Source of the DNA: Rhodobiaceae bacterium
Lineage (GTDB): Bacteria; Pseudomonadota; Alphaproteobacteria; Parvibaculales; Parvibaculaceae
NCBI GenBank assembly: GCA_002746275.1
Contig: NVWR01000001.1
Location: 592,361-598,607, forward strand
Length of the DNA stretch: 6,247 nt
Reading direction: 5' to 3'
Shown piece after piece: positions 1-5,569 of the stretch. Position 1 is the stretch's first letter. Each line of letters starts with the position of its first letter. The position numbers and the translations under genes are program-made. Below the pieces are notes generated by a model. It saw only the letters and a program-made list of their open reading frames with translations, had not been told where the DNA came from and made no database searches.

Positions 1-513
1 GCCCTGGGCTTAGGCGACGATGGCTTGAGCCGCGACGACATAAAATCACTTGCGCAGACGGCGGAGCATATTTCTCAGACAGAGCGTCGTGCCATGGTCG
101 CTGAGCGCGACTCGAATGATCGCTACATCGCTTCCTATATGGAGAAACAGGTCGGTGCGGAATTTAACGGTCGCATTTCAGGCGTCACCCGGTTTGGCCT
201 TTTCGTTAGGCTAACCGACACAGGCGCAGACGGACTTGTTCCCATCTCCAGCCTCAACAATGACTTCTACCACCATGACGAAGAAGGTCATGCGCTCATC
301 GGAGACCGCACAGGCATTCGCTTTCGCATTGGTGACCCTGTGAGCGTACGCCTTGAAGAAGCAGTGCCTGTAACCGGAGGCATGAAATTTACAATTGTTG
401 AAGGTGGCACTGTCGTCAAAGGGGCCAAACGCGGACGGAACACGGGGAAAAGGCCCGGAGGCCGTGGCGGGTACAAAGGTGGCGGCAAATCACGCGGGCG
501 CGGAAAAAGGTAA
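1..513 (+). CDS. rnr: Ribonuclease R, C-terminal part (5' end outside window)
   Basis: The reading frame is open from base 1 and ends at TAA 511-513, giving the last 170 residues of a protein normally over 700 aa long. The first ~50 residues match the end of the RNB catalytic domain of RNase R: the stretch HISQTERRA followed by an acidic ERDSNDRY region closely resembles E. coli RNase R. Fragment residues ~50-132 form an S1 RNA-binding domain (GRISGVTRFGLFVRL, then DGLVPISSL). The rest is a Gly/Arg/Lys-rich tail with RGG-like elements (about residues 133-170). RNase R is a cytoplasmic processive 3'-5' exoribonuclease that degrades structured RNA. The basic tail probably adds RNA affinity, as the Lys-rich tail does in E. 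coli. A TTG at 25 lies inside the domain and is not a real start. Identification is firm; the catalytic residues lie outside the window. Confidence 0.95.
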   Translation, partial: ALGLGDDGLSRDDIKSLAQTAEHISQTERRAMVAERDSNDRYIASYMEKQVGAEFNGRISGVTRFGLFVRLTDTGADGLVPISSLNNDFYHHDEEGHALIGDRTGIRFRIGDPVSVRLEEAVPVTGGMKFTIVEGGTVVKGAKRGRNTGKRPGGRGGYKGGGKSRGRGKR

Positions 514-523
514 GACATCGCGC

Positions 524-538
524 GCGTCACCCTGACGC
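524..538 (+). other. Short GC-rich intercistronic hairpin after rnr
   Basis: GCGTCA (524-529), loop CCC, TGACGC (533-538) form a perfect 6-bp stem 10 nt after the rnr stop codon. No T-run follows, so it is not an intrinsic terminator. It could protect the rnr mRNA 3' end or be a processing site between rnr and the DUF983 gene, but nothing in the sequence proves a function. Confidence 0.35.
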
Positions 539-598
539 ATTGGCAGATTCAGTGTCAGCAGCCATCTTGTGCCACATGAGAGTGGTCGGAAGAAAAAC

Positions 599-994
599 AT
601 GACGGATACAATCGAATACGAAGGCAATCCCCGTTCGGTCTGGAACGCGATGGGCCGTGGTGCGATTTTCAAATGTCCTGCATGCGGCGAAGGTCACGTC
701 TTTCGCAAATATCTGAAGGTCGCTGATACCTGCGACACATGTGACGAAGACCTGTCTCATCACCGCGCCGACGACGCCCCTCCCTATTTCACGATTTTCA
801 TCGTGGGGCATATTATCGTGCCTTTGATGCTGTGGGTTGAGATGTCGTATCGCCCAGAACTCTGGATTCATTCGGCCATCTGGGGCCCTTTGACCCTGAC
901 CCTGGCACTCATGATCCTCCCCATCACCAAAGGTGCCGTCGTCGGTTTGCAATGGGCACTCAGAATGCACGGCTTTGGTGGGCACGAAGACTGA
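599..994 (+). CDS. DUF983 family zinc-ribbon membrane protein
   Basis: A 131-aa protein of the DUF983 family; its molecular function is unknown. The N-terminal cytoplasmic part has four cysteines in two CxxC pairs (Cys26/Cys29 in KCPACG and Cys45/Cys48 in CDTC), as in a zinc ribbon. The family-typical RADDAPPYFTIF follows, then two hydrophobic segments (about 62-83 and 92-117) predicted to span the inner membrane. An in-frame GTG at 569 would add ten residues, but ATG 599 is preferred because GGAAG lies 6 nt upstream and the family homology begins after it. It follows rnr by 85 nt on the same strand, an order I recall as common in alphaproteobacteria, and ends before a terminator-like hairpin at 1057-1082. 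Family assignment is confident; no reaction or partner can be assigned. Confidence 0.9.
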   Translation: MTDTIEYEGNPRSVWNAMGRGAIFKCPACGEGHVFRKYLKVADTCDTCDEDLSHHRADDAPPYFTIFIVGHIIVPLMLWVEMSYRPELWIHSAIWGPLTLTLALMILPITKGAVVGLQWALRMHGFGGHED

Positions 995-1056
995 TTTGCA
1001 GCTGACAAAACCTGCCGACTGGACAGACTCAGTCCACCGGGGCAAATTGAACGGGA

Positions 1057-1082
1057 GGGCGTAATAGCATTGCGCCCTTTTT
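1057..1082 (+). terminator. Intrinsic terminator-like hairpin between DUF983 gene and Nudix pair
   Basis: Arms GGGCGTAAT (1057-1065) and ATTGCGCCC (1069-1077) pair over 9 bp with one G-U wobble. The loop is AGC, and TTTTT (1078-1082) follows at once. This is the standard form of a Rho-independent terminator reading rightwards; the opposite strand lacks a T-run. It lies 63 nt after the DUF983 stop codon and only 26 nt before the first Nudix start codon, so it either ends the rnr-DUF983 transcript or acts as an attenuator in the Nudix leader. Confidence 0.75.
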
Positions 1083-1108
1083 GATGTTTGTGAGGGGTGT
1101 AGATAACT

Positions 1109-1882
1109 ATGGCTGCAAGCAAGAAGAACAAAGACGCGGCGCCGTTCGATCCAAAGAAATCACGAGACCAAGAATACCGCGACGGAAAAACCGCCGCCGT
1201 TCGTCCGCGAGAAGCGGCAACGCTCCTCATCATACGCCGCGACGCAAAGCACCCCCGCATACTCATGGGCAAGCGTGCTGCTGGCCACAAATTCATGCCG
1301 AACAAATTTGTCTTCCCCGGAGGGCGCCTTGACCCTGCTGACAGTCGCATGAAGGCCCATAAAGGATTACGCGCACCGGTTGAACGCCGCTTGCTCGACC
1401 GGATGCGCGGACGCCCCAGCGCCAGCAAAGCACAAGGCCTTGCTATGGCAGCCATCCGCGAGACATTCGAGGAGACCGGCCTCGTGATCGGCAAACAGGT
1501 AAGCGAGCCCTACCAGACGAGAAACCCGGAATGGCAAGCCTACTACAACGAGCATGTTGCCCCTGACCTGTCCAAAATCGAGTTCATTGCGCGCGCCATC
1601 ACACCGCCCTACCGGACGCGTCGCTTCGACACACGCTTCTTCACCATTGATGCAGAAGAGATCCGAGGAGACATGCACGACACGGGCCGAGCATCTGGCG
1701 AACTACTGGAGCTCCACTGGCTGGAAATTGATGAAGCTCGAGACCTGGACCTTCCCAACATCACGCGGATGATCCTGAGTGAGCTTGAAGAACGCCTCGC
1801 TTTGCCCAAACCCGCGCAGGCCCGACGCCCTGTGCCCTTCGTTCATTTCCGTGGTGCCTCGCCTATCAGAGACACTATATGA
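1109..1882 (+). CDS. Nudix hydrolase with split (NUDT19-like) Nudix box, first of tandem pair
   Basis: A 257-aa Nudix-superfamily protein; such enzymes hydrolyse a diphosphate bond linked to another moiety, using Mg2+ held by the Nudix box. FPGGRLDPAD lies at residues 69-78 and AAIRETFEETGL at 114-125, with metal-ligand candidates Glu118, Glu121 and Glu122. In the canonical box G-x5-E-x7-RE, the Gly-to-Arg distance is 14; here Gly72 to Arg117 is 45, so about 31 residues are inserted. This layout, together with FPGGxLDxAD, resembles the eukaryotic NUDT19 acyl-CoA/CoA diphosphatase group, so a CoA-type substrate is possible but not shown. The first ~38 residues are charged and Lys-rich. The start ATG 1109 has GAGGGG about 11 nt upstream. 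The stop overlaps the next gene's start (ATGA, 1879-1882), implying translational coupling. Confidence 0.88.
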   Translation: MAASKKNKDAAPFDPKKSRDQEYRDGKTAAVRPREAATLLIIRRDAKHPRILMGKRAAGHKFMPNKFVFPGGRLDPADSRMKAHKGLRAPVERRLLDRMRGRPSASKAQGLAMAAIRETFEETGLVIGKQVSEPYQTRNPEWQAYYNEHVAPDLSKIEFIARAITPPYRTRRFDTRFFTIDAEEIRGDMHDTGRASGELLELHWLEIDEARDLDLPNITRMILSELEERLALPKPAQARRPVPFVHFRGASPIRDTI

Positions 1883-2565
1883 ATATGACATCGCCCGTTC
1901 GCACGCCGGCAGTGAAACCACGTGACGCTGCCTCCCTTGTGTTCGTGGATGACAGCGGCGTTGAGCCGCGCATCCTCATGGGCAAACGGCATGCAAAGAT
2001 GAAGTTCATTCCGGACGCATTTGTCTTTCCGGGCGGCAAGCTTGATCCCCATGACCATGAGGCAAGACCAGCCACCGCTTTAAAAGACCACCCTCACCTC
2101 GCACACACAGGAGCAGGGAAAGCAAAAACCATTGCCTTGGCGATGGCCGCCGTCAGGGAGACGTTTGAAGAAACCGGTCTTCTTCTCGCTGAAAAAGGCG
2201 ATGTCGGCACAGCTGCAACAGGCGAGACATGGGGCATGTTCCGCGACATGAAGGTAGCACCGGCTCTCCATCATGTTTCATATATCGCTCGCGCCATCAC
2301 GCCCGCCAATAGCCCAGTGCGTTTTCATGCACGCTTTTTCCAGGCACCGGCATCTGCTTTAACTGGCACCTTGAAGGGAAGCGGAGAACTGGGGGAGCTT
2401 GACTGGTACCCGCTCTCAGATGCGCTGAAGCTGCCCATCATCGATGTGACGAAATTTGTACTGGAAGGACTAAAAGAGGCCCTTGAGGGCACCCACAGAG
2501 CGCTGCCCCCTCTATACTGCTACCTAAACGGCAAACCACGCGTGCTTACCCCCAGAACCCGCTAG
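1879..2565 (+). CDS. Nudix hydrolase with split Nudix box, second of tandem pair
   Basis: A 228-aa paralogue of the preceding protein. Shared blocks include PRILMGKR, KF(M/I)P followed by FVFPGG(R/K)LDP, AMAA(I/V)RETFEETGL, and YIARAITP here against FIARAITP upstream. PGG is at residues 51-53 and RETFEETG at 93-100; Gly53 to Arg93 is 40 residues against the canonical 14, so this box also carries an insertion, about 26 residues long and different in sequence from that of the first copy. The core of a divalent-metal pyrophosphohydrolase looks intact, with NUDT19-like CoA/acyl-CoA diphosphatase as the nearest recognisable group; the true substrate is unknown. Translation probably starts at ATG 1879, overlapping the upstream stop in ATGA; a second in-frame ATG at 1885 is an alternative. 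It lacks the long charged N-terminus of the first paralogue. The MFS gene follows after 35 nt. Confidence 0.88.
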   Translation: MNMTSPVRTPAVKPRDAASLVFVDDSGVEPRILMGKRHAKMKFIPDAFVFPGGKLDPHDHEARPATALKDHPHLAHTGAGKAKTIALAMAAVRETFEETGLLLAEKGDVGTAATGETWGMFRDMKVAPALHHVSYIARAITPANSPVRFHARFFQAPASALTGTLKGSGELGELDWYPLSDALKLPIIDVTKFVLEGLKEALEGTHRALPPLYCYLNGKPRVLTPRTR

Positions 2566-2600
2566 CACGCCCATCAACCGCTCTTTAAAAGGTCGAGACC

Positions 2601-3791
2601 ATGGCCAGCGAGCCCTCAGCAACAGGCGAGCTAAGTCAACGTGACAGGCGCATAAGCCTCGCGGCGGCCATCGCGTGCATCACATCGGTTGGCATTGGCC
2701 TGGGTGTCTCCATCCCCCTGCTTGCCATCCTGTTGGAGCGTCAGGGCGTCTCAAGCACGCTCATCGGCCTCAACACAGCCATGCCAGCCCTGGCCACGCT
2801 CGTCGCCACCCCGTTCATCACACCCCTCCTAAGGCGGATGTCCACCAGCACCTTTCTGCTCATCTGTCTGGGTGTCTCAGCTGCTTGTATGCCGCTCTAC
2901 TTCATTTTTCCCGACGTATGGATCTGGTTTCCCATTCGGTTTGTAAACGGGCTTGCTCTGACAGGACTGTTTGTCGTGAGTGAGTTCTGGATCAACCAAC
3001 TGGCGACCGACAAAAACCGGGGCTTGTTAATGGGAATTTACGGAACAATTCTCTCCGCAGGATTTGCTGTCGGGCCGCTTGTCCTTCTGACCATTGGACC
3101 GGACGGCCTGAGCCCCTTTTTGGTGGTCAGCGTCCTGACCCTGCTTTCGTGCATTCCTATCCTGACGGCCCGTTCTCTGGCACCACAGGTGACGGAAAAG
3201 CCAAGCCGGGGCCTTATGGCTTTTCTCGCTGTTGCCCCTGCCGCCACACTTGCCGGTCTCGTCTATGGCGCAACCGAGACAAACATTCTCAACATGTTGC
3301 CCATATACGGCATGCGGGTTGGCCTGACGGAAGAGACGGCTATTCTTATCCTCGCGGTTTTCGCTGTTGGGAACATGGTTTTCAATATCCCGATTGGCAT
3401 GGCCTCGGACCGCTTTGACCGGCGAACGGTTCTTCTCATCTGTGCAGCGTTTGGCTTTGTCGGAACAGCCCTGCTCCCGGTCATCTCTCAGAACATCATG
3501 ATTTTCCTCCCCACCCTGTTCATCTTTGGCGGGGTTGTGGTCGGCATGTACACCGTTGGCCTCACAATGCTGGGAGAACGCTTCAAAGGAGCGGATCTGG
3601 CGGCCGCCAACTCCGCCTTTGTCTTGATGTATGCCGTTGGCGCCCTGACGGGCCCTCCCATCGCAGGGGCCGCTATGGACATCTGGGACCCGCATGGGCT
3701 GGCCATCGCCATGGCCTCCATATGTGCCCTCTATCTGCTCATCGTGGGCTGGCGGTGGTCAGGTGCCAGAAATTCAGGCTCCCGCGAATAA
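2601..3791 (+). CDS. Major facilitator superfamily transporter (YcaD-like)
   Basis: A 396-aa, very hydrophobic protein of the usual MFS size with about 12 membrane segments. These fall in two six-helix halves (first helix about residues 18-45, second half from about 205), with a cytoplasmic linker near 190-205. The half-conserved MFS motif A appears as GMASDRFDRR (266-275) in the loop between helices 8 and 9; the matching loop between helices 2 and 3 (TPLLRRMST, about 74-82) is degenerate. The general pattern, including the helix-7 YGATE...LPIYG region, resembles the YcaD branch of poorly characterised secondary transporters or exporters. The substrate cannot be deduced. The ATG at 2601 has AAGG about 8 nt upstream. 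The gene is 35 nt downstream of the Nudix pair with no terminator between, so it is probably co-transcribed with them. Confidence 0.88.
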   Translation: MASEPSATGELSQRDRRISLAAAIACITSVGIGLGVSIPLLAILLERQGVSSTLIGLNTAMPALATLVATPFITPLLRRMSTSTFLLICLGVSAACMPLYFIFPDVWIWFPIRFVNGLALTGLFVVSEFWINQLATDKNRGLLMGIYGTILSAGFAVGPLVLLTIGPDGLSPFLVVSVLTLLSCIPILTARSLAPQVTEKPSRGLMAFLAVAPAATLAGLVYGATETNILNMLPIYGMRVGLTEETAILILAVFAVGNMVFNIPIGMASDRFDRRTVLLICAAFGFVGTALLPVISQNIMIFLPTLFIFGGVVVGMYTVGLTMLGERFKGADLAAANSAFVLMYAVGALTGPPIAGAAMDIWDPHGLAIAMASICALYLLIVGWRWSGARNSGSRE

Positions 3792-3810
3792 ACCACCAAC
3801 ACCGGATGCC

Positions 3811-3838
3811 TTGACTTCCCGGCCCTTCGGGCTAATCT
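3811..3838 (+). promoter_or_regulatory. Candidate sigma-70 promoter for rpmG
   Basis: TTGACT (3811-3816) and TAATCT (3833-3838) are separated by 16 nt and match the -35 and -10 consensus at 5/6 and 4/6 positions. They lie 67-94 nt upstream of the rpmG start, inside the 113-nt gap after the MFS gene. The spacer holds a small inverted repeat, GCCC-TTC-GGGC (3822-3832). A separate promoter would let the ribosomal protein gene be expressed independently of the transporter. The call rests on matching only. Confidence 0.45.
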
Positions 3839-3854
3839 GCGGCAACTTTTGAAG

Positions 3855-3883
3855 AGGATTCTCGGGAATTTCCCCAAGATCCT
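3855..3883 (+). other. Imperfect hairpin in rpmG 5' leader
   Basis: AGGAT (3855-3859) pairs with ATCCT (3879-3883). With small bulges the helix continues through CT/AG and GGG (3864-3866) with CCC (3873-3875), closing a loop of about six bases. It lies between the candidate promoter and the rpmG ribosome-binding site (GAGGA, 3893-3897), which it does not include. It may be a leader structure affecting translation or mRNA stability, but no known ribosomal-leader family is recognisable. Confidence 0.35.
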
Positions 3884-3904
3884 GTATTTATTGAGGAATT
3901 CGGG

Positions 3905-4072
3905 ATGGCGAAGCCTGCCACGATCAAAATCAAGCTGGAAAGCACCGCCGGAACCGGTTTTTATTACGTCGCAACCAAGAATGCGCGGACAATGACCGAG
4001 AAGATGGTTGTTAGAAAATATGACCCGGTTGTGCGCAAGCACGTCGAGTTCAAGGAAACCAAGATCAAGTAA
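3905..4072 (+). CDS. rpmG: 50S ribosomal protein L33
   Basis: A complete 55-aa ORF from ATG 3905 to TAA 4070-4072. It encodes [20 protein letters not shown], a [10 protein letters not shown] stretch and the highly typical L33 C-terminus [21 protein letters not shown]33 is a small basic protein of the large ribosomal subunit near the E site. There are no cysteines, so this is the zinc-independent (C-minus) form lacking the two CxxC pairs. A good Shine-Dalgarno GAGGA (3893-3897) lies 7 nt upstream. The gene follows the MFS transporter by 113 nt, probably has its own promoter at 3811-3838, and is closed by the terminator at 4101-4133, making it a likely monocistronic unit. Confidence 0.97.
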   Translation: MAKPATIKIKLESTAGTGFYYVATKNARTMTEKMVVRKYDPVVRKHVEFKETKIK

Positions 4073-4100
4073 CCAACGGTTCTTGAGTGTTAGATACGAT

Positions 4101-4133
4101 AAAGGCAGGCTTTTTGAGCCTGCCTTTTCTTTT
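4101..4133 (+). terminator. Rho-independent terminator of rpmG
   Basis: AAAGGCAGGC (4101-4110) and GCCTGCCTTT (4118-4127) form a perfect 10-bp stem, extendable by one T-A pair, with a T-rich loop. TTTTCTTTT (4125-4133) continues from the 3' arm. It starts 29 nt after the rpmG stop. Read on the opposite strand the stem ends in TTTAT, so it may also weakly terminate the convergent hydrolase/DUF4345-like operon, whose last stop codon is at 4167-4169. Confidence 0.9.
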
Positions 4134-4166
4134 GAGTGATCAACCCACCCCCGATTGTATCAGCCT

Positions 4167-4556
4167 CTACGTCATGTATAAGCCCGTCAGCGCAAGAAGG
4201 GCGCCTCCCCCGTCGATCCAATAAAGAGCGCGCACAGTGGGGAGCAATTGCTCATCGGTTGAGCCGCTGAACAATGCAGCCAAACGCCCCAAGATCAGCC
4301 CCCCGAATATGACAAGGCCAACAGCCAACGCGGTCGTCGAAGCCATATCGGTTACAAAGGGTGCAAATTGGCAAATGGCCGCTGCCAGAAAAAACCCGCC
4401 ATATTGCGCACGAATTTCCACTTCACCGGATCTCCCGATAGTCGTCAGCCCCAACGCGGCTGCAAACGATTTGGGTCGGCGAAAACTGATGATCGCTGTG
4501 TAGGCAAAGAACAGCCCAAAGACGATGAGAACAGCCTGTACAAAAATGTCCAACAT
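4167..4556 (-). CDS. Small four-helix membrane protein, DUF4345-like
   Basis: A 129-aa hydrophobic protein with four predicted membrane helices (about residues 4-24, 50-68, 73-93 and 106-127). Residues 47-54 read EIRAQYGG, resembling the conserved R-A-x-YGG signature that I associate with the DUF4345 group of small membrane proteins of unknown function. ATG at 4556-4554 is preferred: it overlaps the hydrolase stop codon (TAATG on the minus strand) and has GGAG 9 nt upstream. An in-frame TTG at 4571-4569 would add five residues inside the hydrolase gene. Overlap with the hydrolase implies coupled translation and perhaps a shared process, such as a membrane partner or a role in handling a hydrophobic substrate, but this is inference. 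The family label is moderate; the membrane character is clear. Confidence 0.72.
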   Translation of the reverse strand: MLDIFVQAVLIVFGLFFAYTAIISFRRPKSFAAALGLTTIGRSGEVEIRAQYGGFFLAAAICQFAPFVTDMASTTALAVGLVIFGGLILGRLAALFSGSTDEQLLPTVRALYWIDGGGALLALTGLYMT

Positions 4557-5434
4557 TACAGGCTGCTCCAAAAAGTATTCATGTGCTGGTTCAATTCTTT
4601 CGGGCGTTCTTCCGGAAAGAACAGCTTGGCACCTGAAAGCTCAACAACATCACGGGCATTGGGTAGTGCCTCCTTTAGCCAGTAAGCCCATTCCAGCGGG
4701 AAAAAAATGTCATCGGTTCCCCATACAATAAGACAGGGGGCTTGCAGCTTTCGCAATCCGTCTTCGATGGCGGTGAGCTGTGAATGGTCCTGCAACCCGG
4801 CATAACGATTGAAAGCTGCTTTACGTTCAGCCGACGAAACAATAGGAGCGAGGTAAATGCGAATGGCTTCGTCCGTCGACATTTCAGGGTTTTCGTAGAC
4901 CATCGGAGCAATACCCGTCGGAGCACGGAACAATTCGGGCTGATCAAGGAATTGGGCAAATTGGTCCGCGAGCAATCCAGCACGTGCAGCCTCTCGAATT
5001 TCGCCAAGTGCTTCGGGGGGCCAGTTGTCGTGCACGTCACAGTTCGTCAGAACCAATGACCGAACTCGGTTTGGCGCAGAGACAGCCATAATCTGCGCAA
5101 TCGCACCCCCACTATCACTCCCCACCAGGTCAAAGCTCTCAACACCGATGGCGCTTAACCCCTCGAGGATCATGGCAGCCTGCTCACGAAAACTAACATC
5201 CTGGTCAGGGCCCGCTTCGGTATCACCGTGAGCCATCAGGTCCACTGCGATACACCGCCGCTCGGCTGAAAGGTCTCCCAGCTGATGACGCCAGAAGTAG
5301 CTACTCAGCCCAAGGCCGTGGATAAAAACTGCCGGAAAACCGTCTCCTTTTTCCAGATATGCCATTTTGGCGACGGTGGTGCCGACGAATTGTTTGGTGT
5401 CTCGGGACACATCAGCCACATCCAATGTATGCAT
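4556..5434 (-). CDS. Alpha/beta hydrolase, Asp-nucleophile type, lacking the usual catalytic His
   Basis: A 292-aa alpha/beta-hydrolase-fold protein. It has the oxyanion-loop region FIHGLGLSSYFWR (His39) and a nucleophile elbow LVGSDSGGAIAQ, which aligns with the GHDWGG/VQDWGG elbows of epoxide hydrolases and haloalkane dehalogenases, placing Asp107 as nucleophile (Ser108 is an alternative). The acid-loop candidate is WGTDD (Asp241/Asp242), and TNCDVHDNWPP starts at residue 130. Two dehalogenase halide-binding positions are changed: HGN to HGL, and the Trp after Asp to Ser. Where the family normally has GAGHF-x-P-EE, this protein reads GAKLFFPEERP, so Leu271 replaces the catalytic His. Substrate and activity are therefore unclear. 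ATG 5434 is chosen because AGAGGAAAGG lies just upstream; an in-frame GTG at 5476 would place start and promoter on top of each other. The downstream membrane-protein gene overlaps the stop by one base (TAATG). Confidence 0.85.
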   Translation of the reverse strand: MHTLDVADVSRDTKQFVGTTVAKMAYLEKGDGFPAVFIHGLGLSSYFWRHQLGDLSAERRCIAVDLMAHGDTEAGPDQDVSFREQAAMILEGLSAIGVESFDLVGSDSGGAIAQIMAVSAPNRVRSLVLTNCDVHDNWPPEALGEIREAARAGLLADQFAQFLDQPELFRAPTGIAPMVYENPEMSTDEAIRIYLAPIVSSAERKAAFNRYAGLQDHSQLTAIEDGLRKLQAPCLIVWGTDDIFFPLEWAYWLKEALPNARDVVELSGAKLFFPEERPKELNQHMNTFWSSL

Positions 5435-5475
5435 TTCACAACCCTTTCCTCTGGTGAAGCTATTCGCGTTCTTCA

Positions 5476-5504
5476 CATATACATAACATAATTATGTTAT
5501 TCAA
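5476..5504 (-). promoter_or_regulatory. Candidate promoter of the hydrolase operon
   Basis: On the minus strand TTGAAT (5504-5499) and TATATG (5481-5476) are spaced by exactly 17 nt and match the sigma-70 -35 and -10 boxes at 4/6 positions each. The predicted transcript would start around 5470 and leave a leader of about 35 nt containing the AGAGGAAAGG ribosome-binding site before ATG 5434. The spacer is almost wholly filled by the palindrome at 5483-5500, the layout expected of a repressor-controlled promoter. Confidence 0.5.
5483..5500. promoter_or_regulatory. 18-bp perfect palindrome, probable TetR-family operator
   Basis: ATAACATAATTATGTTAT is identical to its reverse complement over all 18 bases. 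It sits in the 135-bp gap between the divergent hydrolase and tetR-like genes, between the candidate -35 and -10 of the hydrolase promoter and 70 nt upstream of the regulator's start. TetR-family dimers typically bind palindromes of this size in the divergent region next to their own gene, so occupancy should repress the hydrolase operon and could also autoregulate the regulator. The site is seen directly; its recognition by this protein is inferred. Confidence 0.75.
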
Positions 5505-5569
5505 CTGTGATATACGGCGTGCAGGTAAAATGATACAAACCGGCACCAGCAAGAGAGGCAGATAACAAA

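Noticed and set aside
527..1045. A 172-codon minus-strand open frame opposite the DUF983 gene
   Set aside because: The plus-strand frame has the CxxC pairs and family motifs; the minus frame has none and contains the complement of the coding pattern.
868..1494. A 208-codon minus-strand open frame spanning the DUF983 end and the first Nudix gene
   Set aside because: It lies antisense to two well-supported genes, crosses the terminator hairpin, has an Arg/Ser-rich composition typical of antisense reading, and shows no recognisable motif.
3027..3695. A 222-codon minus-strand open frame inside the MFS gene
   Set aside because: It is fully antisense to a clear membrane transporter. Its very hydrophilic, Arg/Asp/Gln-rich product is what the complement of hydrophobic codons gives.
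3822..3832. GCCC-TTC-GGGC hairpin as terminator of the MFS gene
   Set aside because: The stem is only 4 bp and no T-run follows; it fits better as part of the promoter spacer.
3731..4042. A 103-codon minus-strand open frame over rpmG
   Set aside because: It is antisense to the certain L33 gene and to its leader, without homology signs or a ribosome-binding site that stands out.
5435..5476. An upstream GTG start for the hydrolase adding 14 residues
   Set aside because: The strong AGAGGAAAGG sequence lies inside that extension just before ATG 5434, and the GTG would fall on the candidate -10 box.
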